From: Haliea sp. | Lineage (GTDB): Bacteria > Pseudomonadota > Gammaproteobacteria > Pseudomonadales > Halieaceae | Length of the DNA stretch: 64,000 nt | Assembly (NCBI GenBank): GCA_002692965.1 | Contig: NZNC01000029.1 | Span: forward strand, 124,001-188,000 | Direction: 5' to 3' | Part shown: positions 27,601-36,307 of the stretch, one piece after another | Numbering within the stretch: the stretch's first letter is position 1 | Layout: each line of letters begins with the position of its first letter | Position numbers and translations under genes: made by a program | The notes under the pieces: model-generated | Told to the model about the DNA's origin: nothing | Databases searched by the model: none | What the model saw: only the letters and a program-made list of their open reading frames with translations

Positions 27601-27727
27601 CGAGCCCGGTGGCGGAGGCGCCGTTCTGACTCACCTGAACCACCAGTTCGTCCGCCGCGTGGGCGATCCAGGAGGCGGAGCAAAGCAACATGGCGGCGGC
27701 GCTGTGACGGGAGAAAATCGGCTTCAT
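24644..27727 (-). CDS. TonB-dependent receptor with carboxypeptidase-regulatory-like N-terminal domain
   Basis: The product is a 1027-residue outer-membrane active transporter. It has a signal peptide (ending IAHAADE), a carboxypeptidase-regulatory-like domain (about residues 100-185, GRVQGRITSGGDPVSGATLEL), a plug domain (about 220-330, with VTVQDGQFIFIRGLGDRYVT) and a 22-strand barrel ending in Phe (EWTF). The ATG at 27727 is preceded by GGGAACTCC. Four 11-bp PhoB half-sites lie about 95 bases upstream and point toward this gene, so it is probably made under phosphate limitation to import a phosphorus compound. The lipoprotein gene follows in the same operon. The substrate itself is not deducible. 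Confidence 0.9.
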   Translation of the reverse strand: MKPIFSRHSAAAMLLCSASWIAHAADELVVQVSQNGASATGLAVVLDGGERKVLDATGLVQFDLRGGAHSLQVLDGDQVLHSFRFSAASGQLADVLIRLQDGQEATAQVESYFTTESAAQRAQALPGRVQGRITSGGDPVSGATLELSGGVSRSVTTDANGRYQLEAPRGVYTLTISHPDLGTRSVEQYRVIASAVKASDFSLRRREGAQVAIAMPQIEEVTVVASMAATGMQESERYATNVINTLDVEELSRFGDTDVAASVVRVPSVTVQDGQFIFIRGLGDRYVTSTLNGAQLPSTNPSKRTVPLDLFPSNMVEQLDIRKSYLATMPGESTGGSLEINTRTFPNERGGKLSAQVGYVDGVTLDDALVDPTSGDWDFVGIDDGSRDRPIIAYAVSKALDQPEFLNPAVQQQLGILGAQALTDNLQYDEETALPDMVLGANYGDVHDIDWLGGELGYFVAGNYRNERGVRKDGVRRTYGGVNASRVLDDFSFEQFDNVIDMNGLLSLGYNVGQSSYTSNTIVSRVTEESVRYEEGLDGDELNPSLNWTIQWEERQFISQQFTGEHILGDDEAWTLRWQGTASSARRDAPDRREVRFDLQDGDGVYNLQTAELIRRYDDLIDENFDGSVDLEYLFSNGDLESTLKVGVNAIHRERDSDSDTYGFQGGLLAIDDNAPNLRVDDVINDDTITGVNATGINFLDKTLPSDSYEAELDLNSVFFSWDGLWNLKYQFIVGLRYEQYEQTTDTFSLAGAQAPVQSVLEEDSLLPTLGFNWFITDEQQLRFAVSRTVARPDFKETSNATFYDNEFNFRVRGNPNLQVSDVTNYDLRWEKYWSDKESVSVALFYKDMQDPIERVVQPASGTAGNSRTFQNAESAEIMGVEIDGRKEFPLDDSYTRSFFVAANASYIDSEVTLQNASKRDLQGAPDYTLNLIFGYDDIASGHELTLLLNQSGETIVDVGVSGQPDVILEPRLDLNLVYRYALSDDFVFRVKAENILDEAVEFTQGGNIFQGYKRGFELKAGFEWTF

Positions 27728-27819
27728 TCGGAGTTCCCTAGCAACGTTGTCAATCTGTGGGGTATCCGGGGCCATGGATCCGCCCCTCCCCGATACAGGG
27801 CGCAGGTTAGGTGGCTTGT

Positions 27820-27859
27820 ATGACAGCATCGTGATGCCGGGATGACAGTTGTGTGACAG
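27820..27859 (-). promoter_or_regulatory. Pho box array (four 11-bp half-sites) of the TonB receptor operon
   Basis: Plus strand ATGACAG (27820), GTGATGC (27831), ATGACAG (27842) and GTGACAG (27853) lie exactly 11 bases apart. On the minus strand the array reads CTGTCAC-ACAA-CTGTCAT at one end and CTGTCAT-ACAA at the other. A TAACCT hexamer sits ten bases past the last half-site, the normal Pho-box to -10 spacing. Confidence 0.85.
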
Positions 27860-27867
27860 GCAACCCT

Positions 27868-27907
27868 GCTTCACCAAAACTTCACCGTGCAATCACATTC
27901 CTGCAAC
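27868..27907 (+). promoter_or_regulatory. weak Pho-box-like array pointing toward olsF
   Basis: GCTTCAC (27868), ACTTCAC (27879), CAATCAC (27890) and CTGCAAC (27901) repeat every 11 bases on the plus strand. Each keeps part of the CTGTCAC half-site, mainly the TCAC end. The spacing is exact but the matches are weak, so this is a candidate site only. Confidence 0.35.
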
Positions 27908-27958
27908 AGCCGCGACGGAAGGTGGAGGCCGAACACCACAGCGACGGAGGCCACTGCC

Positions 27959-28147
27959 ATGAGCCCACAGCACGCCACACAGAAGGAACGCGAACGGGCG
28001 GATATCGCCCGCCAGGTGGATGAGTTTCTGAGACAGGGCGGGGAGATCCGCGTGGTCCAGGCTCCCGCGGGACGGCATCAGCCGCGCCACCCGGTCACCT
28101 GGCTGGGACGCGATGACTTCGACCTGCTCGCCGAGCGCGGGATCTGA
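27959..28147 (+). CDS. small SutA-like protein upstream of olsF
   Basis: The product is a 62-residue polar protein. The segment ARQVDEFLRQGGEIRVVQAP resembles the FLxxGGKVQEIEP core of SutA, the RNA-polymerase-associated regulator that supports slow growth. A related core is found in the 112-residue protein at 2017-2355. The ATG at 27959 is preceded by GGAGG with nine-base spacing. The stop is three bases before the olsF ATG, so the two are translationally coupled. A regulatory role is suggested only by the resemblance, which is short. Confidence 0.62.
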   Translation: MSPQHATQKERERADIARQVDEFLRQGGEIRVVQAPAGRHQPRHPVTWLGRDDFDLLAERGI

Positions 28148-28150
28148 ATC

Positions 28151-29857
28151 ATGCTCGATCTGCAAGCGACCCTGGAGTCTCGCTACCCGGATTTCTTCGC
28201 CCGCCATCAACGTGTGGGGAGGACGCTGATTCGCAGTCTCAATCGCCTGTTCCGGGTCCAGCGATTCGCCGATTTTGGCCAGCGCTACCCGCACTTGCAG
28301 GGCCTGGATTTTGTCGAGCAGGCACTGGAGTACTTCGATTTCAGCTTCAAGGTGCGCGACCGCGAGCGCGCCCGGATACCGTCCAACGGCCGGGTGGTGA
28401 TCGTGGCCAATCACCCGATAGGCTCGCTGGATGGCCTCGCCTTGCTGCATCTGGTCAGCAGCGTGCGCACGGACGTCAAGGTCGTGGCCAACGATCTTCT
28501 GGCGGCGATTGAACCCCTGCGACCCCTGCTGCTGCCGGTCAACAATCTGCAGGGAGGCACCCCGCGGGGGCAACTGCGCCGCTTGCGGGAGCACCTGCAG
28601 GCGGAAGGTGCGCTTGTCATTTTCCCCGCCGGGGAAGTCTCCCGCTTCGGCCCCACCGGCATTCGCGACGGCGCCTGGCAAAGCGGCTTTGTCAGCCTGG
28701 CCCGCGCTACCCGCAGCCCGGTACTGCCGGTGCATGTCGGCGGGCGCAACTCCCTGTTCTTCTATGGACTCTCGATACTGGCCCGCCCCCTCTCCACCCT
28801 CTGGCTGGTGCGCGAGATGTTCCACCAGCGCCACAACGCGGTCGAGGTACGCCTGGGCCGCCCGGTGCCCTGGGAGCACTACAGCGCCATCGAGGGCAGC
28901 CCGAAACACCTGGCGCGCTTATTCCGACGCCACCTGTACCGCCTGCCGCGCAATGCGCGGCCGGTCTTCGACAGCATCGATACTGTCGCGGCACCGGAGA
29001 ACCGGATCCTCCTGCGTCGCGAACTGGCCCTGAGCGAGAACCTGGGTCGAACCCAGGACGGCAAGTCGATTCTGCTGGTGCGCGCCGGGGAGGCGCCCTG
29101 CGTCATGCGCGAACTGGGCCGGCTGCGGGAGCTGACTTTCCGCACGGTTGGCGAGGGCACCGGCAAGCCCCGCGATCTCGACCGCCACGATCGCGACTAC
29201 CTGCAGCTGGTGCTCTGGGACGATCGCGACCTGGAAATCGCCGGCGCCTATCGGCTTGGCGATAGCGCGGCACTGTTGCAATCCGGCGGCCCCGAGGCCC
29301 TGTATAGCCACAGCCTGTTCAGCTTCGGACCGGGCATGCAGCCGCTGCTGGCAGCCGGGCTGGAGCTGGGGCGCAGCTTTGTCCAACCGCGCTACCAGAA
29401 CCGCCAGGCTCTCGATTACCTGTGGCAGGGTATCGGTGCCTTTCTCCGCCGTTACCCGCGTTTTCGCTACCTCTACGGACCAGTTTCCATCAGCCGCCTC
29501 TACGGGGAGGAAGCCATCCAGCGTATCGCCCGCTACTACGCCGGCCACTACCGTGCGCTGCCACTGGATGTCCGGGCGCGCAATCCACTGCCCGGGAGCA
29601 AGGGGCCTTGCCCCGGGGAAGCGCCGAGCGAGGATCTGTCCGCCCTGAAAACCTGGCTGGCGGAACAGGGCCTGGCCCTGCCGACCCTGTTCAAGCATTA
29701 CGCCCAGGTCGCGGAAGCCGACGGCATCGGCGTCGGCCCCTTCAACGTCGACCCACTCTTCGGCGACTGTGTCGATGCCCTGGTGGTGGTCGACCTGACC
29801 CGGCTCAAGCCTGCCAAGCGCCGCCGCTACCTGGGGGAGGCGACCCTCCCGGACTGA
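28151..29857 (+). CDS. olsF: bifunctional ornithine-lipid synthase (OlsF-type): acyltransferase + N-acyltransferase
   Basis: The product has 568 residues and two domains. The N-terminal half is a lysophospholipid-acyltransferase (OlsA-like) with ANHPIGSLDG (86-95) and the FPAGEVSR substrate motif near residue 160. The C-terminal half (about 290-565) is the hemolysin-type GNAT N-acyltransferase (OlsB-like), with DRHDRDYLQLVLWDDRDLE and GPVSISRLYG. In Serratia this arrangement, named OlsF, makes ornithine lipid: the C-terminal domain acylates ornithine and the N-terminal one adds the second acyl chain. Ornithine lipids replace phospholipids when phosphate is scarce, which fits the Pho-box region just upstream. 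The order of domains (OlsA-like first) matches OlsF. Confidence 0.85.
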   Translation: MLDLQATLESRYPDFFARHQRVGRTLIRSLNRLFRVQRFADFGQRYPHLQGLDFVEQALEYFDFSFKVRDRERARIPSNGRVVIVANHPIGSLDGLALLHLVSSVRTDVKVVANDLLAAIEPLRPLLLPVNNLQGGTPRGQLRRLREHLQAEGALVIFPAGEVSRFGPTGIRDGAWQSGFVSLARATRSPVLPVHVGGRNSLFFYGLSILARPLSTLWLVREMFHQRHNAVEVRLGRPVPWEHYSAIEGSPKHLARLFRRHLYRLPRNARPVFDSIDTVAAPENRILLRRELALSENLGRTQDGKSILLVRAGEAPCVMRELGRLRELTFRTVGEGTGKPRDLDRHDRDYLQLVLWDDRDLEIAGAYRLGDSAALLQSGGPEALYSHSLFSFGPGMQPLLAAGLELGRSFVQPRYQNRQALDYLWQGIGAFLRRYPRFRYLYGPVSISRLYGEEAIQRIARYYAGHYRALPLDVRARNPLPGSKGPCPGEAPSEDLSALKTWLAEQGLALPTLFKHYAQVAEADGIGVGPFNVDPLFGDCVDALVVVDLTRLKPAKRRRYLGEATLPD

Positions 29858-30044
29858 GCCGGGAACACCTCCCCGCAAGGCCTGCATCGAGGCTCCCGGC
29901 GCGAGCCCCGGCGAACCGCCGGCCGGGGTTATAAGCACCCGGCTCCTTGTTCCAAATTGATAGTCGACACCCCCCTGGGCCTGTGATTGGATGGGGCTGT
30001 GCCCTCCCGGGCACACCAAGATGCGACGATTGGAGGTCAAATCT

Positions 30045-30251
30045 ATGAAGAAACAGAAGCGCGACATGGGTTCCAGAGCATTCGACAGGGGTTACCGGGC
30101 GGGCCTTTCGGGCCGCAGCGCCGACCTCTGCCCGCATGGCAACGAGGAACAGCGACAGGCCTGGATTACCGGCTGGCGCGAAGGCCGTGTCGACCAGTGG
30201 GATGGCCTGACCGGTGTGTCGGGCGTTCACAAGATGCGCGTGTCCTCCTGA
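30045..30251 (+). CDS. rmf: ribosome modulation factor
   Basis: This 68-residue basic protein matches E. coli RMF (MKRQKRD ... ERAHQRGYQAGIAGRSKEMCP) in KKQKRDMGSRAFDRGYRAG, then SGRSADLCP and WITGWREG. RMF dimerises 70S ribosomes into inactive 100S particles in stationary phase. The protein is about 13 residues longer than the E. coli one at the C-terminus. The ATG at 30045 follows TGGAGG with eight-base spacing. The gene is monocistronic and ends before a strong hairpin shared with the convergent gdh gene. Confidence 0.95.
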   Translation: MKKQKRDMGSRAFDRGYRAGLSGRSADLCPHGNEEQRQAWITGWREGRVDQWDGLTGVSGVHKMRVSS

Positions 30252-30278
30252 CCCGCTTCTGACAATCCCGTCCACGGG

Positions 30279-30304
30279 GCCGGGCAGGCCGTGACCTGCC
30301 CGGC
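30279..30304. terminator. hairpin between convergent rmf and gdh genes
   Basis: GCCGGGCAGG and CCTGCCCGGC form a perfect 10-bp stem around a six-base loop, between two convergent stops. It lacks a T-tract on either side. It is probably a bidirectional 3'-end structure. Confidence 0.55.
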
Positions 30305-30311
30305 CGGCAAC

Positions 30312-33300
30312 TCAGGCCCGCAGGCTGCTCTGCGCCAGGTCCAGCAACTCCCGGTTGGCCACGGCAAACATGGCAAAGTCCGGTGAGTCGGTCGTGTGCA
30401 ACTCGGTAATCATCTCCTGCCAGCGCGCCAGCAGGCTGCCCTGGCGCTCCGACCAGGCCGCCAGGCCACTCTCGGTATCTCCCCCTTCCTCCGTGGCCCT
30501 CAGGACGCCCACCGCCAAGGTGCGCTGCTGCCACTCGAGGTCTTCCAGGTAGGTGTCACGCGCCAGGGCCTGCCACTCGTTATCGACCTTGCTGTCCAGT
30601 ATCAGGCCACTGAACCAGTCCAGTTCCAGGCGCTCACCGAGGTCAAAGTAGAGCTCCGCCACCGCGGTCATGTCGGCGCCGGTTTCCCCCGCCGCCTGGA
30701 CAATCCCCAGCAGGGTATAGGCCTGTGCGGCAGCCGCCACATGTTCCGCCAGCGACTGATCCACCCCCGCCGCCATGTAGCGCTCGGCGAGATGGCGGTA
30801 CTGCTCGGCGGCACGCCCCCGCAACAGCCCCGGCAGTGCCTGGCGCAGCAGGGACACCCCCTCGGCAAATTCGGCAATCGCCGTACTGGGCGAAAGCTCG
30901 TGACGGCGATTGCGCAGCAGCCAGCGGGCGGCGCGCCTTACCAGCCGGACCAGACTGTAGATCATCTCCTGCTGTACGCCGGCATCCACCCGGTAGTCCA
31001 GGGCCTCGATCGCGTCCCAGGTCTCGCCGACGGCATAGATATGGGTCACAGCGGTATAGGCCCGGGCAATGTCCGCCACCGGGGCCCCGGTGGCCTTGCG
31101 CAGGCGCGCGACAAAGTTGAAGCCGACCCGGTTGACGATGTCGTTGGTCACCTGGGTACACATGATTTCCCGGCGCAGGCGATGCTCTTCGACATCCTCG
31201 GGGAAGCGATCCACCAGCTGCCGCGGGAAGGCAGTGGACACGGCGGCGCTCAGCAGCGGGTCGCGGCCCAGATCCGAGGCGATCAGCTCTTCCTTGAGAA
31301 TGGCCTTGGAGTAGGACACCAGGATAGCGATCTCCGGCCGCGTCAGCCCCTGCCCCTGGATCCGTCGGTCAGCGAGCTCCTGGTCGCTGGGCATGAATTC
31401 CAGCTCCCGATTGAGGCGGCCGCTCTCCTCCAGGTGGCTGATGAAGCGCCGGAACTCGCCGCTGCGCTCCGCCGACTGCCAGGCGGCGAGGCTGATCGCC
31501 TGGGTCTGCCGGTAGTTGTTCGACAGCACCAGCTCGGCCACGCTGTCGGTCATCGACTCCAGCAGTGCATCCCGCTGTTTGCGGGTCATGTCCCCGCGGT
31601 CGACCACGGCATTCAGCAGGATCTTGATATTGACCTCGTGGTCGGAGCAGTCGACACCACCGGCATTGTCGATAAAGTCGGTATTGGAGCGCCCGCCATT
31701 CAGGCAGTACTCGATCCGCGCCAGCTGGGTCATGCCGAGGTTGCCACCCTCCCCCACCACCCGGCAGCGCAACTCGCGGCCGTCCACGCGCACCGCGTCA
31801 TTGGACTTGTCACCAACATCGACGTGGGATTCGCTGCTGGCCTTGACATAGGTGCCGATACCCCCGTTCCAGAGCAGGTCCACCGGTGCCTTGAGGATGT
31901 AGGTGATCAGCTCGTTCGGGGTCAGGTGGTCCCGCTCAATGGCCAGTAGGTCGCGCACCTGGCGCGACAGCGGGATCGACTTGGCCGCGCGGGAAAACAC
32001 GCCGCCGCCTTCCGAAATCAGGTCGCTGTCGTAATCGGCCCAACTCGAGCGCGGCAAGCGGAACAGGCGCTCGCGCTCCAGGTAGCTGGCCCGGGTATCC
32101 GGCTCCGGGTCGAGGAAGATGTGCTGGTGGTTGAAAGCGGCCACCAGGCGGATGTGCGGTGACTGCAGCATGCCGTTACCGAACACGTCGCCGGCCATGT
32201 CGCCGATGCCCACCACGGTGAAATCGGTGGATTGCACGTTCAGCCCCAGCTCGCGGAAATGGCGCTGCACCGACACCCAGGCCCCGCGGGCGGTAATCCC
32301 CATCTTCTTGTGGTCGTAACCGACGCTGCCCCCGGACGCGAAAGCATCCCCCAGCCAGAAGCGGTACTCCCGGGAAAGCGCATTGGCGATGTCGGAGAAG
32401 CTAGCCGTGCCCTTGTCCGCCGCCACGACCAGGTAGGGATCCTCGTCGTCCTTGGCCACCACCAGCGGCGGACGCTCAACCCCGATGTCCACGCGGTTGT
32501 CGGTAATATCCAGCAGGCCGCGGATAAAAGTCTGGTAGCAGGCAATACCCTCTGCCTGAACCGCCTCGCGATCCATGCCCGGTGCCAGGCACTTGGCCAC
32601 AAAGCCGCCCTTGGCGCCGACCGGCACGATCACCGCGTTCTTCACCTGCTGGGCTTTCACCAGGCCCAGCACTTCGGTGCGAAAATCCTCCAGCCGATCG
32701 GACCAGCGCAGGCCGCCGCGGGCCACCTTGCCGCCGCGCAGGTGTACCCCCTCCACCCGCGGCGAGTAGACGAAAATCTCGTACATCGGCACCGGCGCGG
32801 GCATGTCGGGGATATCCGCTGGCCGCAGCTTGAAGGAGAAATAGGGTTTCAGCCCGCCGTCGCTGCCCTGCTGGAAGAAATTGGTTCTCAGGGTGGCCCG
32901 GATCAGTGTCACATACTCGCGGATAATGCGGTCCTCGCCGAGATTGGGCACCTGCTCCAGGGCATCCAGGATGCGCTGTTCCACGGTTTCCTCGCGCTGC
33001 CTCCGCCACGCTTCATCACCGTCGAATACCGGGGAAAAACGGGTCAGGAAGAGCTCGACGATACTGGCGCTGAGCTGCAGGTGGTTGGCCATGGTCTCGG
33101 CGATGTAGTCGACGCTGTAGGGAAAGCGGATCTGCCGCAGATAGCGGGCGTAGGCACGCAGGAGGGCAATTTCACGCCAGTTGAGCCGGGTGCCCAGTAA
33201 CAGGCGGTTGAAGGAATCATTCTCCGCATCGCCGAACCAGATGCGCGCGAAGGCATCCTCGAAATCGTCGCGCACCTGCTCCAGGTCGATGTCCCGGGAC

Positions 33301-35162
33301 AGCGAATAGATCAGGCTGAACTCCTGGATCCAGTAGCGTTCGCCATCGCTCGCGCGCACGCCGTAGGGGCGCTCGGCCACCACCCGCAGACCGAGGTTTT
33401 CCAGGATCGGCAGCACATCCGACAGGGGCAGTGAGTCGCCACGGTGGTAGAGGCGCAGGCGCAGGCGCTCGGGACCCTCCTCGAGCAGCCGGTACAGGCT
33501 CATGCCCAGGCGCTCCCCCACCTGCAGGCGCAGGATACGACGGATATCCAGCACCGCCACGCGCGGATCGAAGTCGTCGCGGTAGCCCGGGGGGAAGCCG
33601 TTCCCCAGCTCGCGGGTGTAGCGCTCGCCGTTCTCCTCGCCAAACTCGTCAATCAGACGGCTGCGCAGCCGGTCCTCCCACGCCAGGGTTGCCTGCACAA
33701 TCTGCTCCTCCAGTTCATTGGCGTCCCAGCTCAATTCGGCGGTGGGGTCCACCCGCAGGACAAAATGCACGCGCACCAGCACAGACTCGGAAAAGTGCGT
33801 GGTGAACTCGGCTTCCTCGGCACCCAGGGCGCGACAGAGTATCTCCTGAACCCGGGTCCGCCGCTCGGTGTTGTAGCGGTCACGGGGCATGTAGACCAGG
33901 CAGCTGAAAAACTTCCCGTGGGCATCGCGACGAACGAACAGGCGCGTCTGCCGGCGCTCCTGAATGCGGTTCACGGCCAGCGCCGTGGTACACAGCTCCC
34001 GGGTACTGGACTGGAACAGCTCGTCGCGGGGGAACTGTTCCAGCACCCGGGTCAGCTCGCGGCCATCGTGCTCGCTCGGATCGAGGCCGGACTGCTGGAT
34101 CACTTCGGCCACCTTGCGCCGCAGAATCGGAATCAGGCTGGGATTGGTCGTGTAGACCGAGAAGGTGTAGAGACCAATAAAGCGGTGCTGGCCAACCACG
34201 TCGCCGTCGGCATCGAAAACCTTCACTTCGACGTAATCCGGATAGGCCTGGCGGTGCACCCGCGAGCGCACCCGGGACTTGGCGAAACTCAGCTGACGAC
34301 GCTGAAGTTCGTCGGGCCCCATGCTGTGGAGATCGGCCTGCAGGTCCATGGCACCGCGGGTCTGGCGCTGGCGCAGCATGCCCAGGCTGTGCTCGTCCGC
34401 CACCTCGACACGCACCTCGGGGCCCTGGCGCGACACCGTCAGGTATTCATAGCCGAGGAAGGTCATGCGGTCACTGGCAAGCCAGCGCAGGAACTCCACG
34501 GCTTCCTCCCGCAGGGGCGCCTCCACACAGGCGCTGCCGGCAATGGCCTCCATGGCCTGGTCCAGGCGGGCCCGCATGGCGGAAAAGTCATCCACAACAC
34601 GCCCGACTTCATCGAGAATATCCACCAGCGTCGTGCGCAGCTCCTCCAACTGGTCGGGGAAGGAGTGCCGGCTGATCTCGAAGTAGAGCAGGCTTTCGTG
34701 GGAACTGCCCGCGCGCTGGCCCTCGTCCTCCGCGGCCAGGACCTCTTGCAGACTGCCGCCCGCCCCGCGCTGCGCCTCCAGGTTGCAGCTGGCCAGGGCG
34801 TGGATGCGGATGTTGCGCTGGTTCAGCTCCCCGCGCACCGACGCGGTACAGAAAGGCATGTCCCGGCACAGCACGGCGATGACGGTGTACTTGCTCTCCC
34901 AGCCATGGGTCTGCACGTCGGGGTTGAAAATGCGCACCCGGGGCCCCTCTTCCGCCTGCCAGCCATCCATGAAGCGCAACAGCCCGTAGAGGCAGCCGTA
35001 GACATCCTCCACGGTGCGGTGCCGCATGTCCTCGGGCGGGAAACGGCTGAGAAAGACACTGGCCAGGTTGTGCAGAGAGGCGCGGTCGGCGCCATCACTG
35101 CGCTGTTCAATGCGCGCAGCAAGCGCCTCGAGAAGATCCTGCTTGACTGCGTCCCACGCCAT
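30312..35162 (-). CDS. gdhB: NAD-specific glutamate dehydrogenase, large (about 180 kDa) type
   Basis: The product has 1616 residues and is the L-GDH type found in Pseudomonas and related bacteria. It converts glutamate to 2-oxoglutarate and ammonia with NAD. The first 700 residues hold the ACT-like regulatory region. The catalytic GDH core lies in the middle, with RGGKVARGGLRWSDR and the lysine block VIVPVGAKGGFVAK, followed by GIGDMAGDVFGNGML and GGIGTYVKAS. The helical C-terminal domain completes it. The length is normal and no frameshift is seen. I chose the ATG at 35162 because the residues upstream of it look non-coding. It stands alone, convergent with rmf and divergent from the moxR operon. 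Confidence 0.95.
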   Translation of the reverse strand: MAWDAVKQDLLEALAARIEQRSDGADRASLHNLASVFLSRFPPEDMRHRTVEDVYGCLYGLLRFMDGWQAEEGPRVRIFNPDVQTHGWESKYTVIAVLCRDMPFCTASVRGELNQRNIRIHALASCNLEAQRGAGGSLQEVLAAEDEGQRAGSSHESLLYFEISRHSFPDQLEELRTTLVDILDEVGRVVDDFSAMRARLDQAMEAIAGSACVEAPLREEAVEFLRWLASDRMTFLGYEYLTVSRQGPEVRVEVADEHSLGMLRQRQTRGAMDLQADLHSMGPDELQRRQLSFAKSRVRSRVHRQAYPDYVEVKVFDADGDVVGQHRFIGLYTFSVYTTNPSLIPILRRKVAEVIQQSGLDPSEHDGRELTRVLEQFPRDELFQSSTRELCTTALAVNRIQERRQTRLFVRRDAHGKFFSCLVYMPRDRYNTERRTRVQEILCRALGAEEAEFTTHFSESVLVRVHFVLRVDPTAELSWDANELEEQIVQATLAWEDRLRSRLIDEFGEENGERYTRELGNGFPPGYRDDFDPRVAVLDIRRILRLQVGERLGMSLYRLLEEGPERLRLRLYHRGDSLPLSDVLPILENLGLRVVAERPYGVRASDGERYWIQEFSLIYSLSRDIDLEQVRDDFEDAFARIWFGDAENDSFNRLLLGTRLNWREIALLRAYARYLRQIRFPYSVDYIAETMANHLQLSASIVELFLTRFSPVFDGDEAWRRQREETVEQRILDALEQVPNLGEDRIIREYVTLIRATLRTNFFQQGSDGGLKPYFSFKLRPADIPDMPAPVPMYEIFVYSPRVEGVHLRGGKVARGGLRWSDRLEDFRTEVLGLVKAQQVKNAVIVPVGAKGGFVAKCLAPGMDREAVQAEGIACYQTFIRGLLDITDNRVDIGVERPPLVVAKDDEDPYLVVAADKGTASFSDIANALSREYRFWLGDAFASGGSVGYDHKKMGITARGAWVSVQRHFRELGLNVQSTDFTVVGIGDMAGDVFGNGMLQSPHIRLVAAFNHQHIFLDPEPDTRASYLERERLFRLPRSSWADYDSDLISEGGGVFSRAAKSIPLSRQVRDLLAIERDHLTPNELITYILKAPVDLLWNGGIGTYVKASSESHVDVGDKSNDAVRVDGRELRCRVVGEGGNLGMTQLARIEYCLNGGRSNTDFIDNAGGVDCSDHEVNIKILLNAVVDRGDMTRKQRDALLESMTDSVAELVLSNNYRQTQAISLAAWQSAERSGEFRRFISHLEESGRLNRELEFMPSDQELADRRIQGQGLTRPEIAILVSYSKAILKEELIASDLGRDPLLSAAVSTAFPRQLVDRFPEDVEEHRLRREIMCTQVTNDIVNRVGFNFVARLRKATGAPVADIARAYTAVTHIYAVGETWDAIEALDYRVDAGVQQEMIYSLVRLVRRAARWLLRNRRHELSPSTAIAEFAEGVSLLRQALPGLLRGRAAEQYRHLAERYMAAGVDQSLAEHVAAAAQAYTLLGIVQAAGETGADMTAVAELYFDLGERLELDWFSGLILDSKVDNEWQALARDTYLEDLEWQQRTLAVGVLRATEEGGDTESGLAAWSERQGSLLARWQEMITELHTTDSPDFAMFAVANRELLDLAQSSLRA

Positions 35163-35292
35163 GTCGCCTACCTCTGGCCAGATTCCTGTCACCTCCAGTC
35201 TAGTGCAGTGGGCCAGCAAAGTGTCTGGAACTTTTGCACAGCACCTCCGTCACAGGCTTTCGCAAGCGGGTGAAGTCACCCCTGGGAGAGGC

Positions 35293-35298
35293 TACAAT
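35293..35298 (+). promoter_or_regulatory. possible -10 element of the moxR-bat operon
   Basis: TACAAT lies about 50 bases before the moxR GTG start. The hexamer 17 bases upstream (GTGAAG, 35270-35275) matches the -35 consensus at only three positions. It is therefore a weak promoter candidate. Confidence 0.35.
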
Positions 35299-35348
35299 GC
35301 CCGCCGGGCGGCCCGCCCGCACAGCCGGAAAAGCATCGAGGAGCACGC

Positions 35349-36305
<957 letters not shown>

Positions 36306-36307
36306 GC

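Noticed and set aside
24617-27823. A 1068-codon plus-strand frame opposite the TonB receptor
   Set aside because: It is the antisense frame of a gene with complete TonB receptor domains. Long antisense frames are expected at this GC content, and it shows no domain or RBS.
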